Shown: positions 51,601 through 63,469, counted from the first letter of the stretch. The stretch is DNA of 64,000 nt from Escarpia spicata (GCA_963995525.1 OZ023206.1:61936994-62000993), one strand, 5' to 3'. Program-made: numbers and translations. Notes: generated by a model not told the origin, from the letters alone.

Positions 51601-54600
51601 AAGTCTAAGTGAGTTTTAGTCCTGGATCAAGCAAGCCGATATCAAGTAATGAAATCCATTATGCAATCTGATGGCCATTTTTTTCAACAACAATAAATCT
51701 AAAATTTCTGCATTTGGAAACGGAATAGCTCTGGGAGTAATTGTGCTATACAGATAAGGTGGGGATTGTCTTTCATCAGCACTCCCTATTTCATGTGGTG
51801 TTCCTCAGTGTTCTGTCCTCGGACCACTACTTTTCACTCTCTACACGACACCACTGAACTTAGTTATTAACAGTCATAATCTAAACCATCATCTTTATGC
51901 AGATTATACCAAGATTTATATTTCTTTATCTATGCCTAATACTAATTGCTACTTAGATCAGCTCAGTAATTGTCTTAATGACATTTTAGTTTGGATGACT
52001 GAGAGTAGATTAAAGTTAAATGCTGATAAAACAGAGTTTCTTATTATTGGTACACAGAGGCAGCATGACAAAATTAAAAGCTTTTTTCCACACCTATGCT
52101 TAGCCAGTATGTTAAGTCTGCATCTTCAGCACGAAATCTCAGAGTAATCTTTGATGATAATTTCAATTTTAGATGGCATATTTATCAAACTTGTCGTCGC
52201 GGTTGTTATCATATTCATGATTTACGACATATTCGCAGTTATTTGTCTTTCTGTTGCAAAAACTGTTGTTACTGCACTTGTTACTAGTAGGCTTGACTAT
52301 TGTAGTTCCCCTTTTCACAATATTGCCCTTAAGGATATCATTAGATTACAATATACAGAATTGCTTAGCTGGGGTTGTGACTCTGTCTCCGCGTTTTTTT
52401 TACTCGGTGCCTCTTCTGAAGTCTGCACTGGCTTCCTGTATTTTAAGGTCTACCATTACCTACTAGGCACTTTCATGTAAGCAACCACCATATTTATATT
52501 CATTGCTTACTCCTGTAAAAAGGCCTATTCAGCTTCGATCATCTAGTTCTAATTTACTTTTTGTTCCTAGAGTCAATACTAATATTGGAACTAGGGCATT
52601 TACTGTTGCTGCACCAACTCTCTGGAATATGCTCCCCTTTAGTGTTAGATCAGTTGAAAATATACAATTTCATCATCATTTAAAAACTTACCTTTATGAC
52701 CTTGCGTATCTACCTTAGCTCCCTGGCGTATCAGTTCATCTGTTGACGACTTTAAAATTGCTTATTGATTCTTATATTGACTAACCATTTTGTATTGATG
52801 CGCGTCTGAGCTTGGTTTCCGAGGATTTAGGTGCAGAAGTTACCTTATTATTATTATTATTATTAAAAAATAAAAACAAAACATTGAAAAATGTTCAATA
52901 GAATGTTTACAGAACATGGATCTGCAAGAATTATAGTTATATAAGTGCTCCAAAAAGAATGGCAGACATTCCAAATTTGTCAATATTTGCTTTACATGGC
53001 AGCCATTTTGTTTGTTACTATGTAAACGTGGCCAAAAAAGTTCAATATATTTTTTATTCAGTAATTTACATTCCATACTTTGGGCCAAAAAATGTGCATA
53101 GTTTGCACAAATTAAAAAATAATCCTATCTACCTGCTGTGTTTGGTTTTAAATTTAAACACTACTTTTTAAGAATTACCAGGTATATTTATAAATCTTAA
53201 TATAAAAAAAAAGAATTATCATTAATTGATCAAAATCTGGTTGTTGTGATCATAACAAGATATTGGATTGTTGTGTTTTGTTAATTACATTTTTCGTGTG
53301 GCACACATTACAAAACAACATTTAATATCTTAATTAACTGATGTGATTTTGTTGTATAGTCGACCCCCCTGCACCTGGCTGCCGGCTACAATCGTACACG
53401 TATTGTACAGCTGATCTTACAGAATGGGGCGGACGTACATGCCAAGGACAAAGGGTATGAAGTCATGAAATTGTGAAAACAGTTTAAACAATGATCGTAT
53501 AAAATTTAGCTAATGTTACATAACTATTTACATTATTTAAAATAAAAAATATATATTTATATTTTGTTAATAAAATATCCATATTTTTCATTACAATCAC
53601 CAAGTTGATCCCATAACTATAAAATAAAAAAAAATATCTTCGACATTGCATAGAGAAGATAGCAAGTAACGCATCAGTCAAAATTTCATTAAATGTAGCA
53701 TCATTATTTTTGGAGATATTATTTAATTTGTGCAAGTAAAACAATTATATTAAGAACACTGTTGTGTTATGATTACTTATCATTTGTATGTCAGATTGGA
53801 AATGTCGGTTGATGTGTTGATTAAGATGTTATAGTAATGTGTTGATTGTACGTTGTGTTTCCAGAGGCCTTGTGCCATTACATAATGCCTGCTCATATGG
53901 CCACTTTGAAGTTACAGAACTGCTATTAAAGGTACAGTTCTTCCTCTTGTGCTTTCACTCAAGTGTTGCTTTCAGTCTTCTGCAGGGCCAGTGTGTGGTA
54001 TGCTTGCTGAAAATTCACACCTAAAGTGTAAACTATTTAACCCAGCAATAAATGTGCGTAGCAAATTACTTCATGTATCAAGTACGTTAGGTTAATTTTG
54101 TGAGTATTGTATTGACTATACCTTCACAATTAACAGATAGTTCCTGCATTCATTCATTTGTATTTCCCTGTGACAAGTTGGTGACAATCATCCCAGTAAC
54201 TGCATTAAGATATACTGTCGGCAGTTAATAGTTATAATAATTATTTATTCATCAGAATATAAATATATGAGTGATGTTAGTACAAAATAATTGAAGGGTG
54301 GGTGACTAGAACAAGTCATTACTTGCCAGACTAGACCTGAGAGTATACTAATTTACAGTAATTGTATCTACTCATTTGTCATGTCGGTAGTGGAATTAGC
54401 TTACAACTAAATGTCGGTGTAGTTACACTCAGCAGTTTCTGGTTAAAACGATATGCAGATGTATTTTCATAAAATCGGATGTTATTTAGATTATGCAGTA
54501 TAATGAAGGTTAGAAAGTGATCAATGACGTGTTTGACCAACTCCCTTCTGTCTCAGCATGGAGCAAGTGTCAACGCCATGGACTTGTGGCAGTTCACGCC

Positions 54601-57600
54601 ACTCCATGAGGCTGCATCAAAGAACCGTGTTGAAGTCTGTCTTCTTCTACTTGCTCACGGCGCTGACCCGACGCTAGTCAACTGTCACTCTAAGAGTGCC
54701 ATTGACGTGGCTCCGATGCCTGAGCTACGTGAACGACTGCAGTGTGAGTGTTCATGTGTAGATGGCGCTGTTGTGGGTCATGTGACCTTGTTTTTTTGTG
54801 GGATTTCATGCTTTTGAACCAATTTCGGTTGATTCCCTAGCCACTCTTCATTGTAAGGTTTGTTTTATTTGTAAGGAGTGTTCACTAGTAAGTTAATGTT
54901 CTCCTATGTTATTAAGATTTTTTAAATATTGCCTAGACTTATGGTATCTTAGTTCAGTGAGATCCATGCTTTTTCTCTCTTTGAAGAAGTTATCGAACAT
55001 TTATTAGTGATATTGTTGAGATATATTCTACTGTAGATACTGGCTGGATGAACCGTCTCTCATACCGTTTTTAATTAACTGTTATGTGTTTCTTATGACC
55101 CTGCTGGTATTCATGAAAGCCCCCAGTCTGGGATCTGGTGTTGTGAATCCCTGGCCTTTTGCAGTCTGCTTTAACTTGTTGTCTATCATAACCAGTGAGT
55201 ATACCTTGTTGATGTTATCGTCTGTCGACAGATGAGTACAAAGGCCACTGTCTGCTAGAGGGCGCCAGGCAGGCGGACTCGGCTCGCGTCAAGAAGCACT
55301 TATCAGTGGAAGTCGTCAACTTTAAGCACCCCTACACCGGCGACTCAGCATTGGTAAGTCAGCAATGGTATTAACTTTAATACACCATGATCTGCCTCTG
55401 CTTTACTCTTCCTCTCTCCATCACCCTTTCTGTCACTCGCCATCAGGTGGAATGGAGCGTACTGATGTGTGGGATCTCATTTTGAAAGCATCGGTTATTT
55501 ACCCCCTATTGAAATACAGTCCACCGTTAATGTGACAGTATGTTGAATATATCTGCGGGGATATCCCAGATGTATTTTCATTTGGCTAGCTTCTGTTCTG
55601 TTATTGTCTGCTAATACTGATTAACCCATGTTTGGATAGATTGTTGGCTGTATAAACATTTTTAATTTTTTATATATTTATTAACCCTTGTTCATCCACT
55701 GATTAACGCCTGTCCTGCTGTGTGCCACCAGCACTGTGCCGCCACGTCACCGTTCCCGAAGCGGAAGCAAGTGATGGAGACACTGATACGCAAAGGAGCA
55801 AACCTCAACGACAAGAACAATGAGTAAGTTCATTCTGTGTACCTGGTTAATATATTGGTGTCTTCTTTTACAGCAAGAAAACAAAGAGTGAGTTATTACA
55901 GTTCAATATCTTCTGTTCTTTCTCTCTACAACCAACTTGTGACAATCCTTTGTTTATACGTCATAGTTGTATCGATGTGTGACAAAATAATTGTGTTTTA
56001 TTGGCAACGAGGAAACTGAGAACTCATTTTGTTCATGCATTGTTTGCAGCAATGTGTGTATTGTTCTTTGAGGCTTATAGTCAGATAATAGTCTCCTTTA
56101 TACTTTATTATGCTCGCCACAGGCATTAAGTCACAGAACAAATTCCAGTGATTCTTAAGGTAACGTGGACTTGTATCGTGTCAATCTTGTCTACCACAGC
56201 AAGTTCAACATTGGCCCTTCGTAACAGACTATCATTAGACATCTGTTATTACAAATACAGATTGTGGGGCCAACTTGGCGGGAAAACTTTTTGGGGAACT
56301 GTCAATAATAGAAGTGTCTGTTAAATCGTGTTGAAATAAATCACATGCCAGTGAAAAAGTCACATTTCTAAGCAAAAACCACACGTCTGCTGACACGTGT
56401 ATTATCAGTAACAACCAGGAAGTATTACTTAATGTAACTTTTTTATAAAAACTACAATACCTGCAAAGCTGTAACTTGGCAAATGAACTCGACTTGTGTT
56501 TACGCAAAATTGCACGGGATGGTTTTACATTTGGTGAAGGGGTCGTGCCAAAAATGCAGTACGGATTTTAGCTGTCTTTCAACATTGTAGCAACATTTTT
56601 TGAAGCTGTAGCAAACTTAAAATGCATTTGTTTACAGAAAAACCTGCATGAATGTCAATAATATATTTGTTCTTTCAAACATACAAATTAAATTTAAACA
56701 AGCATGTCATGGGCACTTTTACCTCCTTAAATAGTAGAATCAGACATACAGATATGTTAATTAGTCCCTCCTAACACATTAAAATCCTGTTTTACAAAAT
56801 AGTGTTTAGATAGATACTTTAGTTTCAGTTTCCAACTTCTCATCAGTGATAACTTCAAAAATTAGTTCACAAAAAGTGGAATTTTTTTACTTTGTGCAGA
56901 GAGTATCTGTTTTTAGTTTCTGATACTAATAAGACGAACCATTTCAGTACTACAGCCCTGACCAGCTGTGACCACTGCATTCTAATTCCCAGTGAATATG
57001 CAAGACAATGGACTACCTCAATTCAAGTCAAGATTTGAGCAACAAAAATGCATTTTATGAATATGAATGTTAATATTTTCGGAAAGTATGATAATCAGCG
57101 AGCAAAATGAGCCATATCATTTTACAATCCGTGGTCACTCTACTTGGGAGTGGACAGTTTGTGCATGGGTCAGTAGGTTGAGTGTGGTCAGTGAATGTTG
57201 GCTGTTACTTCCAGTCTCCTCACTCCCCTGCATGTGGCCGCTGACAAGTCTCACTTTGAAGTCTTGGACATCCTCCTCAAGCACGGGGCCAAGGTCAGTA
57301 TCAAGGTCACTTCACCAACACAGAGCAAAGCAGTCTCGATGTAATCGCACCTCAAATGGTCTTTGTTCTAAAAATGTAGACACGTTTTGCACATGTTTAT
57401 TCCCACACAGTGATTTAAAAACACATGAGACAAGATTGCAATCCAGAGCACAAAATCCTCATGCTAAGTATACATTTTATCGCAAGTCAGATATGGTTTA
57501 TATGTGACCCTGCCCTTCTGAGATGTATGTCCATAACATTAGTGTTTGTCACCCTGCCATTCTGAGATGTATGTCCATAACATTAGTGTTTGTCACCCTG

Positions 57601-60600
57601 CCCTTCTCAGAAGTATGTCCATAACATTAGTGTTTATAGACATATTCATGCAGCATCACATCTGAACCATTAATCGAGTATCAAGCCCTCGTATTGGTGA
57701 ATGCTGTCTATTGTAATCTATGGTGACCGGCTTACTTACTGTTAATCCTTTTCTGGATAGACCAAAAAAAATTACTTGGGTTGGAAGGGGTATATCCCTT
57801 GTGAAGAGTGATGGTAACTGTGTTGTGTGTGGTGCAGGTAAATGCGTTGGACAGTGCGGGTCAGACGGCACTACACCGCGTGTGTCAGCAAGGCAGCATG
57901 CAGGCGTGTCGTCTCTTGCTGGGTTACGGCATAGACCCGACAGTCGTGTCTCAACAGGGCTACACTGCTGCCCAGCTCGCACCCGATGACATCCAGAAGA
58001 TGCTCAGAGGTCAGTCACCAAGATCCTGTCAGTGTTGTGTCATGTCAATGTTCTTGTTAGTCATGCCATTGTTGTGTCAGTGTTGTGTCGGTGTCATACC
58101 TGTATTTTTGTCAGTGTCGTGTCAATATTGTGTCAGTGCCAGGTCAATATTGTGTTAGTGTCACATTAACGTTGTGTCAACATTATGTCAGTGTCATGTC
58201 AACATTGTATCAATGTTGTGTCTCATCAAATTGTTCCTTTTTTACATATCTTTCATATTGTGTATCTAAACTCGGAGCACAATGGCTTAAGGACAGACAC
58301 TGCTGCTAAATGATACATTTTGACAGAAATACTCTGTATGCTGCATTCTGATAGCATTATATGTTTACTATTAATATAGATCTCTTTTATAACATTTACA
58401 TACCTCTAAGTAACTTGTATTCACAGATTAAGTGTGCTTCTGTCATGTAATAAATCCTGTTACCGAATCTTTGACAGCCATTTACACCCGTTTGCCAAAA
58501 CCGGTGTTTTTCCAATTTGGAAACGTCATCTCTAGAAGGACTGATGCTACATTAATGACATTTTGACTGATGTGTTCCTTGTTATCTTCTCTATGTAATG
58601 TTGAGGAAATATTTTTATTTTCATTTTAGTTATGGTGCGAACATAGTGGTTGTAATAAAAAATATGGATTTTACCAACAAAATTGAAATATATTTTTGTA
58701 ATATTACATAATGCCAATACATAAAATATCTCTTCGACATTGCATAGAATAAGATGTTGTAAATAAGAAGTAGAAAGAATTACACTGATTACTGTATTAT
58801 TGGAGCTACAATGTTACCAAATTATGCTATATTTTCCTATCCGGCAGCCATCTTTGATTCTTGCCATGGATATGGGGGTCTGGCAGAAAAAAATTCAATA
58901 TATTTTTTATTCAGTAAGGCCTTCTCTACTACAACTTGGGTACAAACCATTGTATTAATTATGCATTTAAAAAAATGTCCTATCTAGTTGTCATATCTCT
59001 CCATAAACTACCTTGAACTGTCTAGAACTTGTGTGCATAGTTTGACATGTCATTGACAGATGACGTGCCGACGACGACAACTGACATTGACATCCAGCTG
59101 TTGGAGGCAGCGAAGGCTGGAGATGTGGAGGTCGTCAAGGTAACACTAGTGTAGCCCTGGTGGTAAAAAAGAAAGTTTAACAGAAAAGAAACACATCTTG
59201 TTATTACTCATTTGTTAAGTTCACAGTTTTGTAAAAAATACATATTTGTAATGTTTGTTTTTCAGTGTTTTGTTTTGTGTATCCTATCATCTGTATGGTG
59301 CTAAAGTTGGCTAAACAACTCATATAAAAAAAAAATATATATATATGTATATATATATATATAGTAAAACCTGTCCATTGTGGACATCATTGGGAGTGCG
59401 CAATATGTCTGTTATGGCCACGCTACCACTATGGACAGATAGAGGATAACGAAAACTAGTCGTTTGGGACATTCAAAATTCACTATAGATAGGTGTTCAT
59501 TATGAACTAGTGTCTGCTAAGGCAAGGTTCACTGACCCTATTTAATTTAGTAACGCATCCATTAATTAGGAATACGTACACTAACTGGGGTAGCTTTGCA
59601 AACTGGAGTAGACCAACCGCAATTACAATGTAATATAGGGTATAGATCACATAGGATTACCATGTATTCTGGGGTGTCGACCAGTTGGAGTTACCATGCA
59701 ATTTGGGGTGTCGACCAGCTGGGGTTACCATGCAATTTGGGGTGTCGACCAGCTGGGGTTACCATACAATTTGGGGTGTCGACCAGCTGGAGTTACCATG
59801 CAATTTGGGGTGTTGACCAGCTGGGGTTACCATGCAATTTGGGGTGTCGACCAGCTGGAGTTACCATGCAATTTGGGGTGTCGACCAGCTGGGGTTACCA
59901 TGCAATTTGGGATGTAGACCAACTGGGGTTACCATGCAATTTGGGGTGTAGACTAACTGGGGTTACCATGCAATTTGGGGTGTAAACTAACAGGGATTAC
60001 CATGCAATTTGGGGTGTAGACCAACTAGGGTTACCATGCAATTTGGGGTGTAGACTAACTGGGCTTGCTATACGATTTTTGGGGCAGAACAACTGGCTTT
60101 CCCATGTAGTTTGTGGTGTAGACCAACAGGCGGAACCCTCACATAACACAATCCGTGTTGTTGCAGAAACTAGTGACGGCCCATCCGCATGCTGTCAACT
60201 GCCGTGACCTGGACGGGCGCCACTCGACCCCGCTGCATTTCGCCGGGGGCTACAACCGTGTAAACCTGGTCGAGTTCCTGCTCAAGCACGGGGCGGACGT
60301 CCACGCCAAGGACAAGGGGTAAGTCTCAGAGGACACAGTCACAGTCAGTATATCAGTGTGAATATTCCCGTCCGTGAAACAGTCCTCTGTGTCTGTGTGT
60401 ATATCAGTGTGAATATTCCCGTCCGTGAAACAGTCCCCTGTGTCTGTGTGTATATCAGTGTGAATATTCCCGTCCGTGAAACAGTCCCCTGTGTCTGTGT
60501 GTATATCAGTGTGAATATTCCCGTCCGTGAAACAGTCCCGTGTGTCTGTGTGTATATCAGTGTGTGTATTCCCGTCTGTGAAACAGTCCCCTGTGTCTGT

Positions 60601-63469
60601 GTATATATCAGTGTGTATATTCCCGTCCGTGAAACAGTCCCCTGTGTCTGTGTGTATATCAGTGTGTATATTCCCATCCGTGAAACAATCCCCTGTGTCT
60701 GTGTGTATATCAGTGTATGTATTCCCGTCCGTGAAACAGTCCCCTGTGTCTTGTGTGTATCAGTGTGTATATTCCCATCCGTGAACAGTCCCCCTGTGTC
60801 TGTGTGTATATCAGTGTGTATATTCCCATCCGTGAAACAGTCCCCTGTGTCTGTGTGTATATCAGTGTGTATATTCCCGTCCGTGAAACAGTCCCCTGTG
60901 TCTCTGTGTATATCTGTGTGTATATTCCTGTCCGTGAAACAATCCCCTGTGTCTGTGTGTATATCAGTGTGTATATTCCCGTCCGTGAAACAGTCCCCTG
61001 TGTCTCTGTGTATATCTGTGTGTATATTCCTGTCCGTGAAACAATCCCCTGTGTCTGTGTGTATATCAGTGTGTATATTCCCGTCCGTGAAACAGTCCCC
61101 TGTGTCTCTGTGTATATCTGTGTGTATATTCCCGTCCGTGAAACAGTCCCCTGTGTCTCTGTGTATATCAGTGTGTATATTCCCATCCCTGAAACAGTCC
61201 CCTGTATCTGTGTGTGTATATCAGTGTGTATATTCCCGTTCATGAAACAGTCCCCTGTGTCTGTGTGTATATCAGTGTGTATATTCCCGTCCGTGAAACA
61301 GTCCCCTGTGTCTGTGTGTATATCAGTGTGTATATTCCCGTCCATGAAACAGTCCCCTGTGTCTGTGTGTATATCAGTGTGTATATTCCCGTCCGTGAAA
61401 CAGTCCCCTGTGTCTGTGTTGTATATCAGTGTGTATATTCCCGTCTGTGAAACAGTCCCCTGTGTCTGTGTGTATATCAGTGTGTGTATTCCTGTCCGTG
61501 AAACAGTCCCCTGTGTCTGTGTGTATATCGGTGTGTATATTCCCGTCCGTGAAACAGTCCCCTGTTTCTGTGTGTATATCAGTGTGTATATTCCCGTCTG
61601 TGAAACAGTCCCCTGTGTCTGTGTGTATATCAGTGTGTATATTCCCGTCTGTGAAACAGTCCCGTGTGTCTGTGTGTATATCAGTGTGTGTATTCCTGTC
61701 CGTGAAACAGTCCCCTGTGTCTGTGTGTATATCAGTGTGTATATTTCCATCTGTGAAACAGTCCCCTGTGTCTGTGTGTATATCAGTGTGTGTATTCCCG
61801 TCTGTGAAACAGTCCCCTGTGTCTGTGTGTATATCAGTGTGTATATTCCCGTCTGTGAAACAGTCCCCTGTGTCTGTATGTATATCAGTGTGTGTATTCC
61901 CGTCTGTGAAACAGTCCCCTGTGTCTGTGTGTATATCAGTATGTGTATTCCCATCCGTGAAACAGTCCCCTGTGTCTGTGTATATCAGTGTGTGTATTCC
62001 CGTCTGTGAAACAGTCCCCTGTGTATGTGTGTATATCAGTGTGTGTATTCCCGTCCGTGAATCAGTCCCCTGTGTCTATGTGTATATCAGTGTGTGTATT
62101 CCCGTCTGTGAAACAGTCCCCTGTGTCTGTGTGTATATCAGTGTGTGTATTCCTGTCCGTGAAACAGTCCCCTGTGTCTGTGTGTATATCAGTGTATGTA
62201 TTCCTGTCCGTGAAACAGTCCCCTGTGTCTGTGTGTATATCAGTGTGTATATTTCCATCTGTGAAACAGTCCCATATATATCAGTGTGTATATTCCCGTC
62301 TGTGAAACAGTCCCCTGTGTCTGTGTGTATATCAGTGTGTGTGTATATATTGTATTACAAGATTGGAGATTTAGTATATCTGTAATTGAGTGGCCATATT
62401 ACATATTAGAAAGGTGGGTGTGACATTTATATATGTGATAGAATTGTCATATTAGAAGGTTCAGTTTGTGTGAATAGGTCTAGATTACTTGAATTAGAAC
62501 ACATTAGACGTATTCAAAAAATGTGTGACACTATCTAATCTATGTTAGAGTGGTCATATTAGAATGGTCTTTGAGACTGTATGTGATAGAGTGGTCATAT
62601 TAGAAGGGTGTTTGACACTGTCTATGATTGAGGGGTTGTATTAGAAGAATGTGTGACACAGTCTGTGATGGAGTGGTCATATTACTAATTAGAAGGGTGT
62701 ATGACACTTTCTATCTGTGATTAAGTTGTTGTATTAGAAGGGTGAGTGACTCTTTGTGATGGAGTGGTCTTATTAGAAGGTGTGTAACACAGTGTGTGAT
62801 ATAATGGTCATATTAGAAGTGTGTGTGACATTGTATATGATATAGTAATCGTATTAGACGGGTGTGTAACACTGATACAACGGTCGTGTTAGAAAGGTGT
62901 GTGATACTGATAGAGTGGTCATATTAGTAGGGTGTGTGACACTGTCTCTCTGTCCCCAGTGGTCTGGTGCCTCTCCACAACGCCTGCTCCTATGGCCACT
63001 ACGAGGTCACTCAACACCTCATCCAGGTAACACAGTCAATTACAGGTGTTCTAGGTGTTCCGTACAGTCATTCAAGGAGAGTCGGCATCAATTGAAAACA
63101 GAATTGTATAAGGAAGGGACTTGATAAACAAATGACATTCATGTGATATGTTTGTATGACAAATTGATGTCTGTTTTTAGCATTGTACCGCAATATTGCT
63201 GTTAATTGCAGTAATAAAATGTTGTCATAAAATCAGTTCGTTAAGTCTTGTTGTGTGAATAAAAACTTTGGTGTATGTTCACAGCAAGGTGTGTTTGTTA
63301 TGTTACGTTACCCTTGTAACGTGGGGTTGATTGTGTTACCCTTGTAACGTGGGGTTGAATCTGTTGCCAGCATGGTGCGTGTGTGAATGCGGCTGACCTG
63401 TGGAAGTTCACTCCCCTGCATGAGGCTGCGGCCAAGGGCAAGTTTGAGATCTGCAAACTCTTGCTGAAG
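48399..63469 (+). CDS. TNKS: Tankyrase, N-terminal ankyrin repeat clusters (exons 1-15, continues beyond window)
   Basis: Tankyrases are PARP-family enzymes that bind targets such as axin and telomere or spindle proteins through ankyrin repeat clusters, then poly-ADP-ribosylate them. Fifteen exons joined at GT-AG borders give one uninterrupted frame of about 617 codons. Landmarks are [11 protein letters not shown] and [20 protein letters not shown] (cluster 1), [20 protein letters not shown] (cluster 2), the exon 8 repeat opening (cluster 3) and [14 protein letters not shown] (cluster 4). TPLHEAA and ADVHAKDKG recur. The short N-terminus lacks the His/Pro/Ser-rich domain of vertebrate TNKS1 and so resembles TNKS2. 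An in-frame stop at 48357 limits the start to ATG 48399 or 48417; the second has the better context (AAGATGG). Cluster 5, SAM and the catalytic domain are outside the window. Several introns carry minisatellites or LINE fragments. Confidence 0.96.
48604..50069 (+). other. TNKS intron 1
   Basis: About 1.5 kb with no repeat array or element recognised. Confidence 0.6.
50070..50294 (+). CDS. TNKS: TNKS exon 2
   Basis: Encodes [20 protein letters not shown], then [20 protein letters not shown] and [20 protein letters not shown]. These are ankyrin repeats of cluster 1, almost identical to vertebrate tankyrase. Acceptor TTTGCAG; donor GTGCGT; phase 1 at both ends. Confidence 0.97.
50588..50683 (+). 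CDS. TNKS: TNKS exon 3
   Basis: Encodes [20 protein letters not shown] followed by [11 protein letters not shown], which closes ankyrin cluster 1. Acceptor TTTCAG, donor GTGAGA, phase 1 at both ends. Confidence 0.96.
50684..51206 (+). other. TNKS intron 3
   Basis: AT-rich, nothing recognised. Confidence 0.6.
51207..51319 (+). CDS. TNKS: TNKS exon 4
   Basis: Encodes [20 protein letters not shown] and then [15 protein letters not shown]. This is the linker helix and first repeat of cluster 2. The donor is GTAAGG, phase 0. Confidence 0.96.
51750..52866 (+). mobile_element. L2/Crack-like LINE 3' fragment in TNKS intron 4
   Basis: The fragment encodes [20 protein letters not shown], then [62 protein letters not shown] and [10 protein letters not shown], in several frames. 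Canonical GVPQG and YADD read GVPQC and YADY, so it is dead. It ends in (ATT)n at about 52847-52865, the usual tail of this group. It is in the same orientation as TNKS. Confidence 0.8.
52867..53359 (+). other. TNKS intron 4, 3' part
   Basis: Contains TTCAATATATTTTTTATTCA (about 53041), shared with intron 11 near 58900. Confidence 0.5.
53360..53454 (+). CDS. TNKS: TNKS exon 5
   Basis: Encodes [20 protein letters not shown] and then [12 protein letters not shown], cluster 2. It follows a 2-kb intron that contains a LINE fragment. The donor is GTATGA, phase 2. Confidence 0.95.
53490..53720. repeat. Dispersed repeat in TNKS intron 5, related to 58.6-58.8 kb
   Basis: Its reverse complement matches the segment at about 58620-58730 (GTTATGG, then GATTGTAATGAAAAATATGG versus GGTTGTAATAAAAAATATGG). 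TCTTCGACATTGCATAGA occurs in both copies in direct orientation, so the parent was probably a foldback element. Confidence 0.55.
53865..53931 (+). CDS. TNKS: TNKS exon 6
   Basis: A 67-bp exon encoding [20 protein letters not shown] and LK. The acceptor is TTTCCAG and the donor GTACAG, phase 0. Confidence 0.95.
53932..54556 (+). other. TNKS intron 6
   Basis: Nothing recognised. Confidence 0.6.
54557..54743 (+). CDS. TNKS: TNKS exon 7
   Basis: Encodes [40 protein letters not shown] and [11 protein letters not shown], the end of cluster 2. Acceptor TCTCAG, donor GTGAGT, phase 1. Confidence 0.96.
54744..55231 (+). other. TNKS intron 7
   Basis: Nothing recognised. Confidence 0.6.
55232..55353 (+). 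CDS. TNKS: TNKS exon 8
   Basis: Encodes [20 protein letters not shown] followed by [13 protein letters not shown], opening cluster 3. It aligns with the EFKGHSLLQAAREAD block of vertebrate tankyrases. The donor is GTAAGT, phase 0. Confidence 0.94.
55354..55731 (+). other. TNKS intron 8
   Basis: Nothing recognised. Confidence 0.6.
55732..55823 (+). CDS. TNKS: TNKS exon 9
   Basis: Encodes [20 protein letters not shown] and then [10 protein letters not shown]. The PKRKQ block is typical of cluster 3. The donor is GTAAGT, phase 2; the split codon becomes Asp with exon 10. Confidence 0.94.
55824..57214 (+). other. TNKS intron 9
   Basis: About 1.4 kb, no repeat array or element recognised. Confidence 0.6.
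57215..57293 (+). CDS. TNKS: TNKS exon 10
   Basis: Encodes [20 protein letters not shown] and LKHGAK, cluster 3. Acceptor CTTCCAG, donor GTCAGT, phase 0. At 79 bp it is hidden inside a longer open frame that is not the gene. Confidence 0.93.
57505..57640. repeat. Tandem repeat, 44-bp unit, three copies (TNKS intron 10)
   Basis: Units start ACCCTGCCCTTCTGAGATGT and continue ATGTCCATAACATTAGTG; copies two and three differ at few bases. Confidence 0.88.
57838..58009 (+). CDS. TNKS: TNKS exon 11
   Basis: Encodes [20 protein letters not shown], then [20 protein letters not shown] and [15 protein letters not shown], the end of cluster 3. Acceptor GTGCAG, donor GTCAGT, phase 1. Confidence 0.95.
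58015..58220. repeat. Degenerate TGTCA-rich repeat (TNKS intron 11)
   Basis: GTGTCAATATTGTGTCAGTG-type words recur with variable spacing right after the exon 11 donor. Confidence 0.65.
58600..58815. repeat. Dispersed repeat in TNKS intron 11, related to 53.5-53.7 kb
   Basis: Inverted-orientation relative of the segment in intron 5 (see that entry), including CTCTTCGACATTGCATAGAA. Confidence 0.55.
59060..59139 (+). CDS. TNKS: TNKS exon 12
   Basis: Encodes a Thr-rich linker (PTTTTDID) and then [16 protein letters not shown], opening cluster 4. Acceptor TTGACAG, donor GTAACA, phase 0. Confidence 0.92.
59640..60075. repeat. Minisatellite, 34-bp unit, about 13 copies (TNKS intron 12)
   Basis: Units contain GGGGTGTCGACCAGCTGG and TTACCATGCAATTT. 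It stops about 90 bp before the exon 13 acceptor. Confidence 0.92.
60167..60318 (+). CDS. TNKS: TNKS exon 13
   Basis: Encodes [20 protein letters not shown], then [20 protein letters not shown] and KG. The usual LHFAAGYN reads LHFAGGYN here, an Ala-to-Gly change in an ankyrin repeat core. The donor is GTAAGT, phase 2, and a 2-kb minisatellite begins about 35 bp downstream. Confidence 0.95.
60354..62340. repeat. 2-kb minisatellite, 51-bp unit, about 39 copies (TNKS intron 13)
   Basis: Each unit holds ATTCCCGTCCGTGAAACAGT, then CCCCTGTGTC, then TGTGTGTATATCAGTGTGTA. Point variants (CGTCTGTG, CTCTGTG, ATATCTG) mark sub-blocks. The array begins about 35 bp from the exon 13 donor and fills most of the intron. 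Frames of 295-418 codons are by-products. Confidence 0.95.
62400..62950. repeat. Diverged repeat, about 40-bp unit (TNKS intron 13)
   Basis: About 13 decayed units of GAGTGGTCATATTAGAAGGG and TGTGTGACACTGT run up to the exon 14 acceptor. Confidence 0.8.
62960..63026 (+). CDS. TNKS: TNKS exon 14
   Basis: A 67-bp exon encoding [20 protein letters not shown] and IQ. It has the same size and phases as exon 6, reflecting the cluster duplication. Acceptor CCCCAG, donor GTAACA. Confidence 0.95.
63300..63357. repeat. Direct repeat, two copies, next to exon 15 acceptor
   Basis: GTTACCCTTGTAACGTGGGG is repeated after about 29 bp; GTTAC..GTAAC gives each copy a small dyad. Confidence 0.75.
63371..63469 (+). 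CDS. TNKS: TNKS exon 15
   Basis: Encodes [20 protein letters not shown] followed by [13 protein letters not shown], cluster 4. The donor is GTAGGG, phase 0. This is the last exon seen; bases 63470-64000 are intron. Confidence 0.95.

Noticed and set aside
57067..57507. 146-codon frame overlapping TNKS exon 10
   Set aside because: It is in a different reading frame from the tankyrase exon; the ankyrin frame with proper splice sites is the real one.
60345..62385. Frames of up to 418 codons ([15 protein letters not shown] repeats)
   Set aside because: 51-bp intronic minisatellite; flanking TNKS exons 13 and 14 join in phase without it.
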